Shown here piece by piece: positions 32,694 through 41,932 of a stretch of DNA of 64,000 nt (the first letter of the stretch is position 1; each line of letters starts with the position of its first letter). The stretch covers positions 434,001-498,000 of the forward strand of contig NZ_CP141213.1 of NCBI RefSeq assembly GCF_035610345.1. Direction: 5' to 3'. The position numbers were made by a program, and so were the translations under genes. The notes under the pieces were generated by a model. The model saw nothing but the letters and a program-made list of their open reading frames with translations. It did no database searches and had not been told where the DNA came from. The DNA comes from Sinorhizobium meliloti (GTDB taxonomy: Bacteria > Pseudomonadota > Alphaproteobacteria > Rhizobiales > Rhizobiaceae).

Positions 32694-33655
32694 GACGCTG
32701 CCTTTCTGCTTGCCTTGCCGTCCACGAGTTTGCGCGCATAGGCGATCGCGGAATTCAGGTTGCCGTGATTGGCGATACCCTTTCCGGCAATATCGAAGGC
32801 AGTCCCGTGATCGACGGAGGTGCGGTCGATCGGAAGATCTACGGAAACATTGACCGCCGTATCGAAGGCGACCAGTTTGATCGGGATATGACCCTGGTCG
32901 TGATATTGCGCGACCACCAGATCGAAGCCTCCCGAATAGGCGCGATGGAACACGGTATCGGCGGAGATCGGGCCCTGCACATCGATGCCTTCTTCACGCG
33001 CGGCCGCCACCGCAGGCCCGATCTGATCATCGTCTTCCGTGCCGAACAAGCCGTTCTCGCCGCAATGGGGATTGATGCAGGCGACCGCGATGCGCGGGTG
33101 CTCGTAGCCGATGCGCTTCAGATGCGCGTTGCCGGCGCGGATCGTGGCAAGAACCCGCTCGGTGGTGGCGCGGCCGATCGCCTCCTTGAGCGACACATGG
33201 GTGGAGACGTGAATGACCTTGAGTCGCTCGGAGGCAAGCAGCATATAGGCGGCGCTCGATCCGGTCAGGCTGCGCAGCATCCCGGTATGGCCGTCGTAAT
33301 GATGGCCCGCCCTGTTGAGTGCTTCCTTGTTGATCGGCGCCGTGACGATGCAGCCGATGTTGCCTGCCTGGGCATCGCGGACCGCGCGCTCGATGAACCG
33401 GAAGGCTGCGTCGCCTGCCACTGCCGAAAGGCTGCCCCAGGCGAGCGGCGCGCCCTCGACCGGAAGGTCGACGACATAGGGCTGAAGCTCGACCGAGAGG
33501 CCAAGTGCCTCCCTTGCAGCCTCAAGCGTCGCAAGGTTGCCGTAGATGCGGGTCGCCTCCCGGTCCGCAGCCGACATCTCAGCAAGCGACCGGACCGTGA
33601 TCTCCGGTCCGACGCCACAGGGATCGCCCATGGTGATGCCGATAATCTTGCTCAT
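32690..33655 (-). CDS. PdxA2-type 4-phospho-sugar-acid dehydrogenase
   Basis: A 321-residue NAD-dependent dehydrogenase of the PdxA family. The start [19 protein letters not shown], metal His in [11 protein letters not shown] and HVSLKEA, and [10 protein letters not shown] are family motifs; the GHTGML form is that of PdxA2 proteins, which oxidise and decarboxylate 4-phospho-threonate or -erythronate to dihydroxyacetone phosphate, rather than of vitamin B6 PdxA. The DUF1537 kinase gene 2 kb away would supply its substrate. ATG at 33655 overlaps the stop of the upstream gene (ATGA). A pyridoxine role cannot be excluded but does not fit the neighbours. Confidence 0.88.
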   Translation of the reverse strand: MSKIIGITMGDPCGVGPEITVRSLAEMSAADREATRIYGNLATLEAAREALGLSVELQPYVVDLPVEGAPLAWGSLSAVAGDAAFRFIERAVRDAQAGNIGCIVTAPINKEALNRAGHHYDGHTGMLRSLTGSSAAYMLLASERLKVIHVSTHVSLKEAIGRATTERVLATIRAGNAHLKRIGYEHPRIAVACINPHCGENGLFGTEDDDQIGPAVAAAREEGIDVQGPISADTVFHRAYSGGFDLVVAQYHDQGHIPIKLVAFDTAVNVSVDLPIDRTSVDHGTAFDIAGKGIANHGNLNSAIAYARKLVDGKASRKAAS

Positions 33656-34842
33656 CTGTTTCTCCCCTCGTCGGCCCACCCGGGCGGCAGACGGACATAT
33701 TTGATTGCGCGCCGATGGTAGGTGTAGGCGACGTGCAGACTGCCGTCGTCCCCTTCCAGGAGCCACGGATAGGACATTTCCTTGTTGTGTCCGTCGGTCG
33801 AATTGTTGGAAAGGCAGGTCCCCGGACCGTCCTCGATCACGATACGGTCGGGGAAGGTGCGCCCGCCGTCGGCCGACAGGCAGACGCTCACCGGCGCCCG
33901 CGGCACGCCCCAGATCGGCACACATCCGCCTGAAGGATCGGCGTCGGGCCGGCCGTCGTCGTCTCCGAGCTCGTCGTAAAGCGATGCGCGCCGGTCGGCC
34001 GAAAGGGCCGCATTCACCGGATTGCAGATCATCGCCAACCGGCCGTCCCCGAGCCTGCCGACGGCAATCGAGGAATTGTTGTTGGGCACGTCGGTCGGCG
34101 CCGGGAGGCTCCACGTCCGCCCGCCGTCGACGCTCTCGACGCGGTAGACCTGGTCCGCCTGGCGGCGGCGGAAGAAAGCCGCGTAGCGGGTGTCGCCGAC
34201 AGCCACCGGGCTCATGTGCACGCAACCGATCGAACCGGCGAGGTCGGCGAGCTGCCAGCTTCGGCCGCCATCGGTCGAAATGCCGACGGCCGCATTGTCG
34301 TGACTGCCGTTCCACTTCTGACCGGGGCGCTGGATGCAGCGAAAGATCGGCAGCAGCCATGCCCCGTCATCTCTGATGACGAGCGGCGCGCGGATGAAGC
34401 AGCCGCGCGGCAGGTCGAGATAGCGCCCCTCGGAAGCGGCAAGCCTGGTCGGATCAGCGGCATCCCTCTCGATTGCGGCCATGCGAATGCGGCATTCGTC
34501 CTGGTTGCCCGAGGGCTGCGACGTGTGGAAAAGCCAGAGCCGCCCGTCGGGCGCCGTGAACAGCACCGGGTTCTGCTCGGAGTGCTCGGCATCGAAACTC
34601 AGCCGCTGCGGCTCGCCCCATTGCGCGGCGCCGGGGGCGAGCACCGACGCGAAGATCGAAATGTCGGATTTTCCCTCGAGCGTCCCACCGAACCAGGCAC
34701 AGACGAGACTTCCGTCCTCGAGCCTGTGCAGAAAGGCTGCGTGGTTCTGCACCATGGGCGAGGGCAGGAGCGATTCCAATCGCCCTCCCCCGGTCTCCCG
34801 GAGCTTGCCGGTCATTGCGTTTGCGATTTCGTCAGGCGTCAT
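33652..34842 (-). CDS. Sialidase-fold (BNR/Asp-box) protein, cytoplasmic
   Basis: A 396-residue beta-propeller protein of the exo-alpha-sialidase superfamily. Asp boxes [16 protein letters not shown] and SADGGRTF are regularly spaced, and [18 protein letters not shown] and [12 protein letters not shown] look like active-site loops. It has no signal peptide, unlike secreted sialidases, so the substrate must be imported or made inside the cell. It heads the leftward set with PdxA2 and the iron dehydrogenase and is divergent from the ABC importer. True sialidase activity is uncertain; it may act on another acidic sugar glycoside. GAGGAGG precedes the ATG. Confidence 0.78.
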   Translation of the reverse strand: MTPDEIANAMTGKLRETGGGRLESLLPSPMVQNHAAFLHRLEDGSLVCAWFGGTLEGKSDISIFASVLAPGAAQWGEPQRLSFDAEHSEQNPVLFTAPDGRLWLFHTSQPSGNQDECRIRMAAIERDAADPTRLAASEGRYLDLPRGCFIRAPLVIRDDGAWLLPIFRCIQRPGQKWNGSHDNAAVGISTDGGRSWQLADLAGSIGCVHMSPVAVGDTRYAAFFRRRQADQVYRVESVDGGRTWSLPAPTDVPNNNSSIAVGRLGDGRLAMICNPVNAALSADRRASLYDELGDDDGRPDADPSGGCVPIWGVPRAPVSVCLSADGGRTFPDRIVIEDGPGTCLSNNSTDGHNKEMSYPWLLEGDDGSLHVAYTYHRRAIKYVRLPPGWADEGRNR

Positions 34843-35158
34843 GAAAGCCTCCTCATAGATCGGACAATCGCGGAATTTCGAAAGTTGTCAAGTTTTCTAT
34901 TTTTAGACGGCGCATTCTTACTCGCGTTTGACTGTCTACATGTTGCTGTTTTTACGCTATTTTTTCTGTTTCAAAATTTTTCATTCCAGGATGACGGCGA
35001 AAACAATTTGACAAACTTGATAAGAAATCGGATGGTCTGGGCAATTCGGCGGCAGAAGGGCGCTTAGCGGCGAGGAGGCTGATTGCCGCAGCCCGCATGG
35101 AGAGAGGCGAACGAAGTCGCCGCGCCACACACGAGATCCTAGAGGGAGGAGAATGCAA
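34843..35158. other. Divergent control region of the sugar-acid island
   Basis: This 316-bp gap holds no gene I can support. It is AT-rich from about 34875 to 35030. Two related boxes face each other: AGTTGTCAAGTT (34883-34894) on the plus strand and AAGTTTGTCAAATTG on the minus strand (35004-35018). TTGTCAA-type half sites suit a GntR/FadR-type protein, perhaps the one at 30826-31527. Confidence 0.4.
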
Positions 35159-36655
35159 ATGAAAAGAACACTGATTATGGGAGCCCTGATGCTGGGCTCC
35201 GCGCTCGCCCCGGCCTTCGCGGCATCCGGGCCGGTCAAGATCGTTCTGCCGGAAGAGGCGGACCTGCTCGAACCCTGCATGGCCACGCGCTCCAATATCG
35301 GCCGCATCATCATGCAAAACGTCAGCGAGACCCTGACCGAGCTCGACCTTCGCGAGGGCAGCCTGATGCCACGCCTTGCCGAGAGCTGGGAGCAGAAGGA
35401 GGATGGCAGCTGGCGCTTTCACTTGCGCAAGGGCGTGAAGTTCTCCGACGGCACCGACTTCAACGCCAAGGACGTCAAGTACAGCTTCGACCGCGTGATG
35501 AGCGACAAGAATGCCTGTGAGTCGCGCCGCTATTTCGGCGGCATGAACATCAAGATCGACGTCGTCGACGACACGACCGTCGATTTCACGGTCGATCCGG
35601 TTCAGCCGATCCTGCCGCTGCTCCTGTCGCTGCTGACGATCGTGCCGGAAGAGACGCCGATGGAATTCGTGCGCGAACCCGTCGGCACCGGCCCCTACAA
35701 GCTGACCGACTGGACGCCCGGACAGCAGATCGTGCTTTCCGCCCGCGACGACTACTGGGGCGAAAAGCCCGAGGTCACCGAGGCGACCTATCTGTTCCGC
35801 GCCGATCCTGCGGTCCGCGCCGCCATGGTCCAGACCGGTGAGGCCGATCTGTCGCCGTCCATCTCGCAGACCGAGGCGACCAACCCGGCCACCGACTTCT
35901 CCTATCTCGACAGCGAAACCGTCTATCTGCGCATCGACCATAATATCGAGCCGTTGAACGACGTCCGCATCCGTCGCGCTCTGAACCTTGCAATCGACCG
36001 CGAAGCCTTCCTCGGTACGCTGGTGCCCGACAGCGCCGTCCTCGCCACCGCGATCGTTCCGCCGCCGACGCTCGGCTGGAACCCCGACGTGAAGGTCTTC
36101 CCCTACGATCCGGAGCAGGCCAAGAAGCTCATCGAAGAGGCCAAGGCCGATGGCGTCAAGGTAGACACGCCGATCACCATTATCGCGCGTACCGCGAACT
36201 TCCCGAACGTGACCGAGATCATGGAGGCCATCCAGGCGCAGCTGCAGGAGGTCGGGCTCAAGGTCGAGCTCAAATTCGTAGAAGTCGCCGAGCACGAAGT
36301 CTATTATTCGAAGCCCTTCAAGGAAGGACGCGGTCCGCAGCTGGTTGCCGCGATGCACGACAACTCGAAGGGCGACCCCTCCTTCTCGATGTTCTTCAAA
36401 TACGACTCCGAAGGCACGCAGTCGGGCTTTTCCGATCCGAAGGTCGACGACCTGATCGCCCGTGCCTCGGCTGCCGTCGGAGACGAACGCGCCAAGCTCT
36501 GGTCCGAGCTCATCGCCTATGTCCATGACGACGTGGTGGCAGATGTGCTGTTGTTCCACATGGTCGGTTTCTCGCGGGTGTCCGAGCGACTGGACTTCAA
36601 GCCCACGATGGCGACGAATTCCATGCTGCAGCTCTCCGAGATCAAGATCAAATGA
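35159..36655 (+). CDS. ABC importer substrate-binding protein, family 5 (peptide/opine type)
   Basis: A 498-residue periplasmic binding protein, signal peptide 1-22 (APAFAASG). Family 5 motifs: RLAESWEQKEDGSWRFHLRK in pieces (LAESWEQKEDGSW, FHLRKGVKFSDG), GTGPYKLTDW, and DVRIRRALNLAIDREAF. Members carry peptides, opines, nickel chelates or oligosaccharides. It begins the rightward operon of an Opp/Dpp-type importer that ends with an aldolase gene. Of two near ATG codons (35153, 35159) the second has better spacing from AGGGAGGAG. A sugar acid or sialic-acid-like ligand is suggested by context only. Confidence 0.9.
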   Translation: MKRTLIMGALMLGSALAPAFAASGPVKIVLPEEADLLEPCMATRSNIGRIIMQNVSETLTELDLREGSLMPRLAESWEQKEDGSWRFHLRKGVKFSDGTDFNAKDVKYSFDRVMSDKNACESRRYFGGMNIKIDVVDDTTVDFTVDPVQPILPLLLSLLTIVPEETPMEFVREPVGTGPYKLTDWTPGQQIVLSARDDYWGEKPEVTEATYLFRADPAVRAAMVQTGEADLSPSISQTEATNPATDFSYLDSETVYLRIDHNIEPLNDVRIRRALNLAIDREAFLGTLVPDSAVLATAIVPPPTLGWNPDVKVFPYDPEQAKKLIEEAKADGVKVDTPITIIARTANFPNVTEIMEAIQAQLQEVGLKVELKFVEVAEHEVYYSKPFKEGRGPQLVAAMHDNSKGDPSFSMFFKYDSEGTQSGFSDPKVDDLIARASAAVGDERAKLWSELIAYVHDDVVADVLLFHMVGFSRVSERLDFKPTMATNSMLQLSEIKIK

Positions 36656-36738
36656 TCTGAACCGCGGACGAGCGGCCATTCGAAATGAAACTTCCGGCGG
36701 CGGGACCCCCGCCGCCTCATGCAAAATCGAGGGCTGCC

Positions 36739-37653
36739 ATGCTCAGATTCATCCGCCAACGTGCGCTCGCAAGCCTGATCTCGCTCATCGGCCTGATCGT
36801 CATGGTATTCTTCCTGTCCCGGATGACCGGCGACCCGGCGGCGCTGTTTCTGCCCGTCGAAGCCTCCGCCGAGATGAAGGAGCAGTTCCGCGAGCTGCAC
36901 GGACTGAACGATCCGATCCTCGTCCAGTTCGCCCGCTATGTGGGAGATGTCGTCACCGGTGATCTCGGCGAATCCCTGCGCAAGGCCCGCCCTGCGCTCG
37001 ATGTCGTCCTCGAAGCCTTCACCTGGACCCTCTGGCTTGCCGTCATCACGATGACGCTCGTCACGGGAGCGGCGATCGTCGTCGGCTCGCTGGGTGCCTT
37101 CCGCTCCGGCGGTTTCTTCGACCGGCTGTCGTCGATGGTCTCGCTCATCGGCGCGTCGGTTCCGGATTTCTGGCTGGCGATCGTCGCCATCGTCATCTTC
37201 TCGATCAACTTCGCGATCCTGCCGACATCCGGCACCGGATCGGTCGTGCACTGGATCCTGCCGATCGCGGTTCTCTTCGTCCGCCCCTTCGGCATCATCG
37301 TCCAGGTGGTGCGCGGCTCCATGGTCAGCGCACTGTCCTCGGCCTACGTGAAGACCGCACGGGCAAAGGGCGTGAAGTCCGGGCCGATCATCTTCATCCA
37401 CGCTCTGCGCAATGCGATGCTGCCCGTCATCACCGTAGTCGGAGACCAGGCGGCAAGCTTGCTTAACGGCGCGGTCGTGGTCGAGACGATCTTCGGCTTT
37501 CCCGGCGTCGGCAAGCTCATGATCGATTCCATCCTGCAGCGCGATTTCAACGTGGTGCTGGCGGCGATCCTCGTCACGGCCATTGCGATCTTCCTCATGA
37601 ACGTGCTGATCGATCTCGCCTATGCGCTGCTCGATCCTCGCATCCGGCACTGA
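36739..37653 (+). CDS. ABC importer permease 1 (DppB-like)
   Basis: A 304-residue inner-membrane permease with six predicted membrane segments; the N-terminal segment and long periplasmic loop (FLPVEASAEMKEQFRELHGL) are typical of DppB/OppB. The ATPase-contact loop is KTARAKGVKSGPIIFIHALRNA. GAGGGCTGCC precedes the ATG at 36739; the earlier in-frame ATG at 36685 is proline-rich and not family-like. It pairs with the next gene, 14 bp downstream. Confidence 0.92.
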   Translation: MLRFIRQRALASLISLIGLIVMVFFLSRMTGDPAALFLPVEASAEMKEQFRELHGLNDPILVQFARYVGDVVTGDLGESLRKARPALDVVLEAFTWTLWLAVITMTLVTGAAIVVGSLGAFRSGGFFDRLSSMVSLIGASVPDFWLAIVAIVIFSINFAILPTSGTGSVVHWILPIAVLFVRPFGIIVQVVRGSMVSALSSAYVKTARAKGVKSGPIIFIHALRNAMLPVITVVGDQAASLLNGAVVVETIFGFPGVGKLMIDSILQRDFNVVLAAILVTAIAIFLMNVLIDLAYALLDPRIRH

Positions 37654-37667
37654 GGAGGCGACGGACC

Positions 37668-38591
37668 ATGACCCTGGCAACCACCAACAATGTCATCGCC
37701 GCAGAGCCGTCCTTTCCGATACGCATGTTGCGCATGCTGCTGGCGGACAAGTTCGCGCTTTGCGCCGCGATCTTCCTTCTCGTCATCCTCGTCATAGCCG
37801 TCATCGGCCCGGCCTGGCTGGGCGACCTGGCGACGAAGCAGAACCTGCGCGGCCGCAATCTGCCGCCATTCGACTGGACACGCGCCTGGGTCTGGTGGAT
37901 GGGCGCCGACGCGCTCGGCCGTCCGCTCTTCGCCCGCATCATCGTTGCGGCCCAGAACACCCTGATGGTCGCCGCCGGCGCCGTGATCCTGTCCTCGGTG
38001 ATCGGCACCGTTCTCGGCCTCATCGCCGGCTTTTCCTCGCCGCGCATGAGCCAGATCATCATGCGTCTCGCCGACGTGATCATGTCCTTCCCGTCTCTGC
38101 TGATCGCGGTGATCGTGCTCTATGTGCTCGGCTCCTCGATCCTCAACCTCATGCTGGTGCTCGCCATCACCCGCATTCCGGTCTATCTGCGCACCACGCG
38201 GGCCGAAGTGCTGGAGATCCGCGAACGCATGTTCGTGCAGGCGGCCCGGGTCATGGGCGCCTCCAGCAAGCGCATCCTCTTCCGCCACATCCTGCCGGTC
38301 GTGCTGCCGACGCTGACGACGCTCGCCACCCTCGATTTCGCCTATGTCATGCTGGCGGAAAGCGCGCTGTCCTTCCTCGGCATCGGCATTCAGCCGCCGG
38401 AAATCACCTGGGGCCTGATGATCTCGCAGGGCCGGCAATATCTCACCAATGCCTGGTGGCTCTCCTTCTGGCCCGGCCTTGCCATCATTCTCACCACCAT
38501 GTCGCTCAACCTGCTGTCCAACTGGATGCGGATCGCGCTCGATCCGGTACAGCGCTGGCGTCTCGAAATGAAGGGCGGCAAAAATGGCTGA
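37668..38591 (+). CDS. ABC importer permease 2 (DppC-like)
   Basis: A 307-residue inner-membrane permease with an N-terminal cytoplasmic arm, six membrane segments and the DppC-type contact loop VQAARVMGASSKRILFRHILP (read in two parts: VQAARVMGASS, KRILFRHILP). Late motifs ESALSFLGIGIQPPEITWG are characteristic of the family. It overlaps the ATPase gene by 8 bp, so expression is coupled. Confidence 0.93.
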   Translation: MTLATTNNVIAAEPSFPIRMLRMLLADKFALCAAIFLLVILVIAVIGPAWLGDLATKQNLRGRNLPPFDWTRAWVWWMGADALGRPLFARIIVAAQNTLMVAAGAVILSSVIGTVLGLIAGFSSPRMSQIIMRLADVIMSFPSLLIAVIVLYVLGSSILNLMLVLAITRIPVYLRTTRAEVLEIRERMFVQAARVMGASSKRILFRHILPVVLPTLTTLATLDFAYVMLAESALSFLGIGIQPPEITWGLMISQGRQYLTNAWWLSFWPGLAIILTTMSLNLLSNWMRIALDPVQRWRLEMKGGKNG

Positions 38592-40230
38592 ACATCTGCT
38601 CGAGGTCCGTAACCTCTCCGTCGAGTTCCACACCGCGACCGGCGTGGTCCATGCGGTGAAGTCGATCTCCTATCACCTCGACAAGGGAGAGACCCTCGCG
38701 ATCCTCGGTGAAAGCGGTTCCGGCAAGTCCGTCTCCTCCTCGGCGATCATGAACCTCATCGACATGCCGCCTGGCCGCATCAGCGCCGGCGAAATCCTGC
38801 TCGACGGCAGGGACCTGCTGACAATGCCTGCCGAGGAACGGCGCGAGGTCAACGGCCGCCGGGTCGCCATGATCTTTCAGGATCCGCTCAGCCATCTCAA
38901 TCCGGTCTACAGCGTCGGCTGGCAGATCTCGGAAGCCATGACCACGCACGGGCTCGCCGGCAGCAAGGCGCGCGAAGAGGCGCTGCGGCTCCTTCGCCGC
39001 GTCGGGATTCCCGAGCCCGAGCGGGCAATGCGCAAATATCCGCACGAATTCTCCGGCGGTCAGCGCCAGCGCGTCATGATCGCCATGGCGCTGGCGCTCC
39101 GGCCGGACCTCCTGATCGCCGACGAACCGACCACCGCGCTCGACGTGACCGTGCAGGCGGAAGTGCTGAAGCTTCTGAAGGAGCTTCAGCGCGAAACGGG
39201 CATGGCGGTGCTCATCATCACCCACGATCTCGGCGTCGTCTCCGAGATCGCCGACCGGGTCGTCGTGATGGAAAAGGGCGCCATCGTCGAAGCGGGAACC
39301 GTGCGCGAGATCTACAAGAACCCGCAGCATCCCTACACGCAGAAGCTCATCGCCGCCGCCCCCGGCAAGGGCGTGATGCACGAACCCGGCGCGCGCGCCG
39401 AACCCCTGCTCAGCGTGCGCGACGTGCGCAAGACCTACGGCTCCTTCGAAGCGCTGAAGGGCATCTCCTTCGATCTCATGCCCGGCGAGACAATGGCTGT
39501 CGTCGGAGAAAGCGGCTCCGGCAAATCGACGCTTGCCCGGGCCCTTTTGCGTCTCGACGAGCCGGATGGCGGCACGGCGCTCTGGAAGGGCCGCGACCTG
39601 TTCGCGCTTTCGCCGGCTGAGCTCTACAAGCTCAGGCGCGACCTCCAGATGGTGTTCCAGGACCCGACCCAATCGCTCAACCCGCGCATGACGGTCTACC
39701 AGCTGATCTCCGAGGCCTGGGTCATCCATCCGGACATCCTGCCCAAGGCGAAATGGCGTGAACGCGTGGCGGAGCTCCTGGTGCAGGTCGGCCTTTCGGC
39801 CGAACACATGAGCCGCTATCCGCACCAGTTTTCAGGCGGCCAGCGCCAGCGAATCGCCATTGCCCGGGCGCTTGCGCTCGAGCCGCAGCTGATCATCTGC
39901 GACGAGGCCGTTTCCGCGCTCGACGTCTCCGTCCAGGCGCAGGTGATCGAGCTTCTCGACAGGCTGCGCCGCGAGATGGGGATCGCCTTCATCTTCATCG
40001 CCCATGACCTGCCGGTCGTTCGCGATTTCGCCGATTACGTCATGGTCATGCAGCAGGGAGAGGTCGTCGAGCTCGGCACCGTCCGCGAGGTCTTCGATAC
40101 CCCGCGCCAGGCCTATACCCGCGCCCTTCTCGCGGCCAGCCTCGATCCCGATCCGGATGCAAAGGCCGGCCACCTCGCATCGGTGCCGGCCGAGGCTGCC
40201 GGCATTCCCGTCCCAAAGCGGAGTCACTGA
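38584..40230 (+). CDS. ABC importer ATPase, fused DppD-DppF type
   Basis: A 548-residue protein with two complete ATPase domains in one chain. Domain 1 (about 1-265): Walker A GESGSGKS, signature FSGGQRQRVMIAMAL, Walker B LLIADEPTTALD. Domain 2 (about 275-535): GESGSGKST, FSGGQRQRIAIARAL, LIICDEAVSALD. In many Dpp systems these are two genes; the fusion is common in rhizobia. Domain 2 has DEAVSALD in place of the usual DEP. Its stop overlaps the next ATG as TGATG. Confidence 0.94.
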   Translation: MAEHLLEVRNLSVEFHTATGVVHAVKSISYHLDKGETLAILGESGSGKSVSSSAIMNLIDMPPGRISAGEILLDGRDLLTMPAEERREVNGRRVAMIFQDPLSHLNPVYSVGWQISEAMTTHGLAGSKAREEALRLLRRVGIPEPERAMRKYPHEFSGGQRQRVMIAMALALRPDLLIADEPTTALDVTVQAEVLKLLKELQRETGMAVLIITHDLGVVSEIADRVVVMEKGAIVEAGTVREIYKNPQHPYTQKLIAAAPGKGVMHEPGARAEPLLSVRDVRKTYGSFEALKGISFDLMPGETMAVVGESGSGKSTLARALLRLDEPDGGTALWKGRDLFALSPAELYKLRRDLQMVFQDPTQSLNPRMTVYQLISEAWVIHPDILPKAKWRERVAELLVQVGLSAEHMSRYPHQFSGGQRQRIAIARALALEPQLIICDEAVSALDVSVQAQVIELLDRLRREMGIAFIFIAHDLPVVRDFADYVMVMQQGEVVELGTVREVFDTPRQAYTRALLAASLDPDPDAKAGHLASVPAEAAGIPVPKRSH

Positions 40231-41111
40231 TGTCCAAGAAAGCGTTCGTCGCCCTCGTCACCTGCTTCAACGAGGACGAGACCATCAATTACGAGGCGAC
40301 CCGCGCCCAGGTGCGCCGTCAGGTCGCCGCCGGCAACAATATCATGTGCGCCGGCACCAATGGCGATTTCACTGCGCTCACGCACGAGGAGAAGATCCGG
40401 CTCACCGAGGAAGTGGTCGACGAGGTCGGCGGTCGCGTCGATGTCATCGTCAATGCCGGCATGCCCGCGACCTTCGAGACGCTGCAGCTCGCGCGCGCCT
40501 TCGACCGCATCGGCGTCAGCGGCATCGCCGTCATCACGCCCTTCTTCATCGCCTGTACGCAGGACGGCCTGATCCGGCACTTCTCGACGGTCGCCGATGC
40601 CGTAGAGACCCCCGTCTATCTCTATGACATTCCCTCTCGCACCCAGAACCATATCGAGCCGGAGACGGCTCTGAAGCTTGCCTCGCACGGCAATATCGCC
40701 GGGATCAAGGATTCCGGCGGTGCGCAGGATACGCTCGAGGCCTATCTGCAGGTGGCGCGCGACGTCCCGGGCTTCGAAGTCTATTCCGGGCCCGACCATC
40801 TGGTTCTCTGGTCGCTGCAGAACGGTGCGGCCGGCTGCATTTCCGGCCTCGGCAATGCAATGCCGGAGGTCCTCGCCGGCATTCTCAGCGCGTTCAACAA
40901 CGGGAACATTGCCGAGGCGGAACGCCAGCAGGCACTCTACACCGCCTTCCGCACCGAACTTTACGCCCTCGGCTTCCCGCCGGCCTTGGTCAAGCGCTCA
41001 CTTTACCTGCATGATCCCTCCGTCGGGGCCTCCCGCCAGCCGGCGCTGCTCCCGAGCGAGGAGCAGGACGCAAGCATTCGGGAGATTCTGGTGCGGCACC
41101 GGCTGTTGTGA
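40230..41111 (+). CDS. DapA-family aldolase/lyase (dihydrodipicolinate-synthase-like)
   Basis: A 293-residue class I aldolase-fold enzyme. The Schiff-base lysine is in GIKDSGG (near residue 161), the proton-relay tyrosine in YLYDIPSRTQN (near 132), and the GTNGDFTALTHEEK motif (near 45) replaces the GTTGE motif of DapA. The family includes DapA, N-acetylneuraminate lyase and 2-keto-3-deoxy-sugar-acid aldolases. Its place at the end of an importer operon, next to a sialidase-fold protein, favours cleavage of a 2-keto acid sugar rather than lysine synthesis. Confidence 0.88.
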   Translation: MSKKAFVALVTCFNEDETINYEATRAQVRRQVAAGNNIMCAGTNGDFTALTHEEKIRLTEEVVDEVGGRVDVIVNAGMPATFETLQLARAFDRIGVSGIAVITPFFIACTQDGLIRHFSTVADAVETPVYLYDIPSRTQNHIEPETALKLASHGNIAGIKDSGGAQDTLEAYLQVARDVPGFEVYSGPDHLVLWSLQNGAAGCISGLGNAMPEVLAGILSAFNNGNIAEAERQQALYTAFRTELYALGFPPALVKRSLYLHDPSVGASRQPALLPSEEQDASIREILVRHRLL

Positions 41112-41126
41112 GGCGCCCCGAGCCGT

Positions 41127-41621
41127 TCATCTCGAACGCTCTCGTTTTCCGGATCGGTACAGGACCCATCCGGTAATCAGCATTGAGGCTCCCCAGAGCA
41201 GAAAGCCTGTGTCCCAGTAGAGCCACTGGTCGCGCGGCACGGTTTCGTTGACGTGATGCAGGCCGAGAATCTGGTGGTTGACGGTGCCTTCGATCAGGTT
41301 GAAGGCACCAAACCCGATGAGGAAGGTACCGGCAACAAGCTTTGCCGACCAAAGCAGGGGCGTCCGCCGCCCACGGCGCCACAGGACGATCAGACCCAGC
41401 ACGACGAAGACGTATGTGGCCACATGGAAGAGGCCGTCGAAAAACGTATTCAGCCTCAGATTTTCCAGGCTGTCGGGGGGAAAGCCTGCGCTGCTCAGCA
41501 TGTGATGCCACTGCAGCACCTGATGCAGAATGATGCCGTCGAAGAAGCCCCCGAGCCCCAGGCCGAGGAGGATCCCGGCCGCAGCGGGAAATTCTCCGTT
41601 TTCTTTTGCGGTGTCGTCCAA
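41127..41621 (-). CDS. DUF2243 membrane protein
   Basis: An inner-membrane protein of about 164 residues with four predicted membrane segments. The motif GLGGFFDGIILHQVLQWHHM followed by FDGLFHVATYVF and a late NLIEGTVNHQILGLHHV identifies DUF2243; the many His residues on membrane helices suggest metal binding. Function is unknown. No ATG fits; I chose the TTG at 41621 because GAGCGGAG lies eight bases upstream, while a TTG at 41642 is also in frame. It is convergent with the aldolase operon and seems unrelated to it. Confidence 0.78.
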   Translation of the reverse strand: MDDTAKENGEFPAAAGILLGLGLGGFFDGIILHQVLQWHHMLSSAGFPPDSLENLRLNTFFDGLFHVATYVFVVLGLIVLWRRGRRTPLLWSAKLVAGTFLIGFGAFNLIEGTVNHQILGLHHVNETVPRDQWLYWDTGFLLWGASMLITGWVLYRSGKRERSR

Positions 41622-41932
41622 TATTTGTACTCCGCTCAGCAACCACTCACAGAATGCATTCTTTCGAAATATTTATTAATTGATCAGTTTGATGAAATGT
41701 ACTTTTCATTCCACCTAAGCTGTCTTAGTATTCTCCACGTCAGTAGAAGCGGTCAGCCGCGTTAGTATCTCACGATACAACATCCGGTCGGGAATTGCTG
41801 GCATGCGATCGCGCAGACCGCAGCCCGACGGATCTTTCTGACCTCGCCTTCAGCAAAGTTGACGTCGAACTCCGGGGCGCTTCGCTCACGGACAATCCGT
41901 GAATTGGATTGACGGCAACTTTGGAGAGACTG
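41622..41932. other. AT-rich control region before the amidohydrolase operon
   Basis: No gene is supported in these 311 bp. The stretch 41650-41745 is AT-rich and includes a perfect 12-bp palindrome AGAATGCATTCT (41651-41662). A small inverted repeat GTATC-TCAC-GATAC lies at about 41766-41779. Either could be a regulator site for the operon starting at 41933. Confidence 0.4.

Noticed and set aside
40230..41111. Calling the DapA-family gene a lysine-biosynthesis dapA
   Set aside because: The GTTGE motif is changed to GTNGDF and the gene closes a catabolic importer operon.
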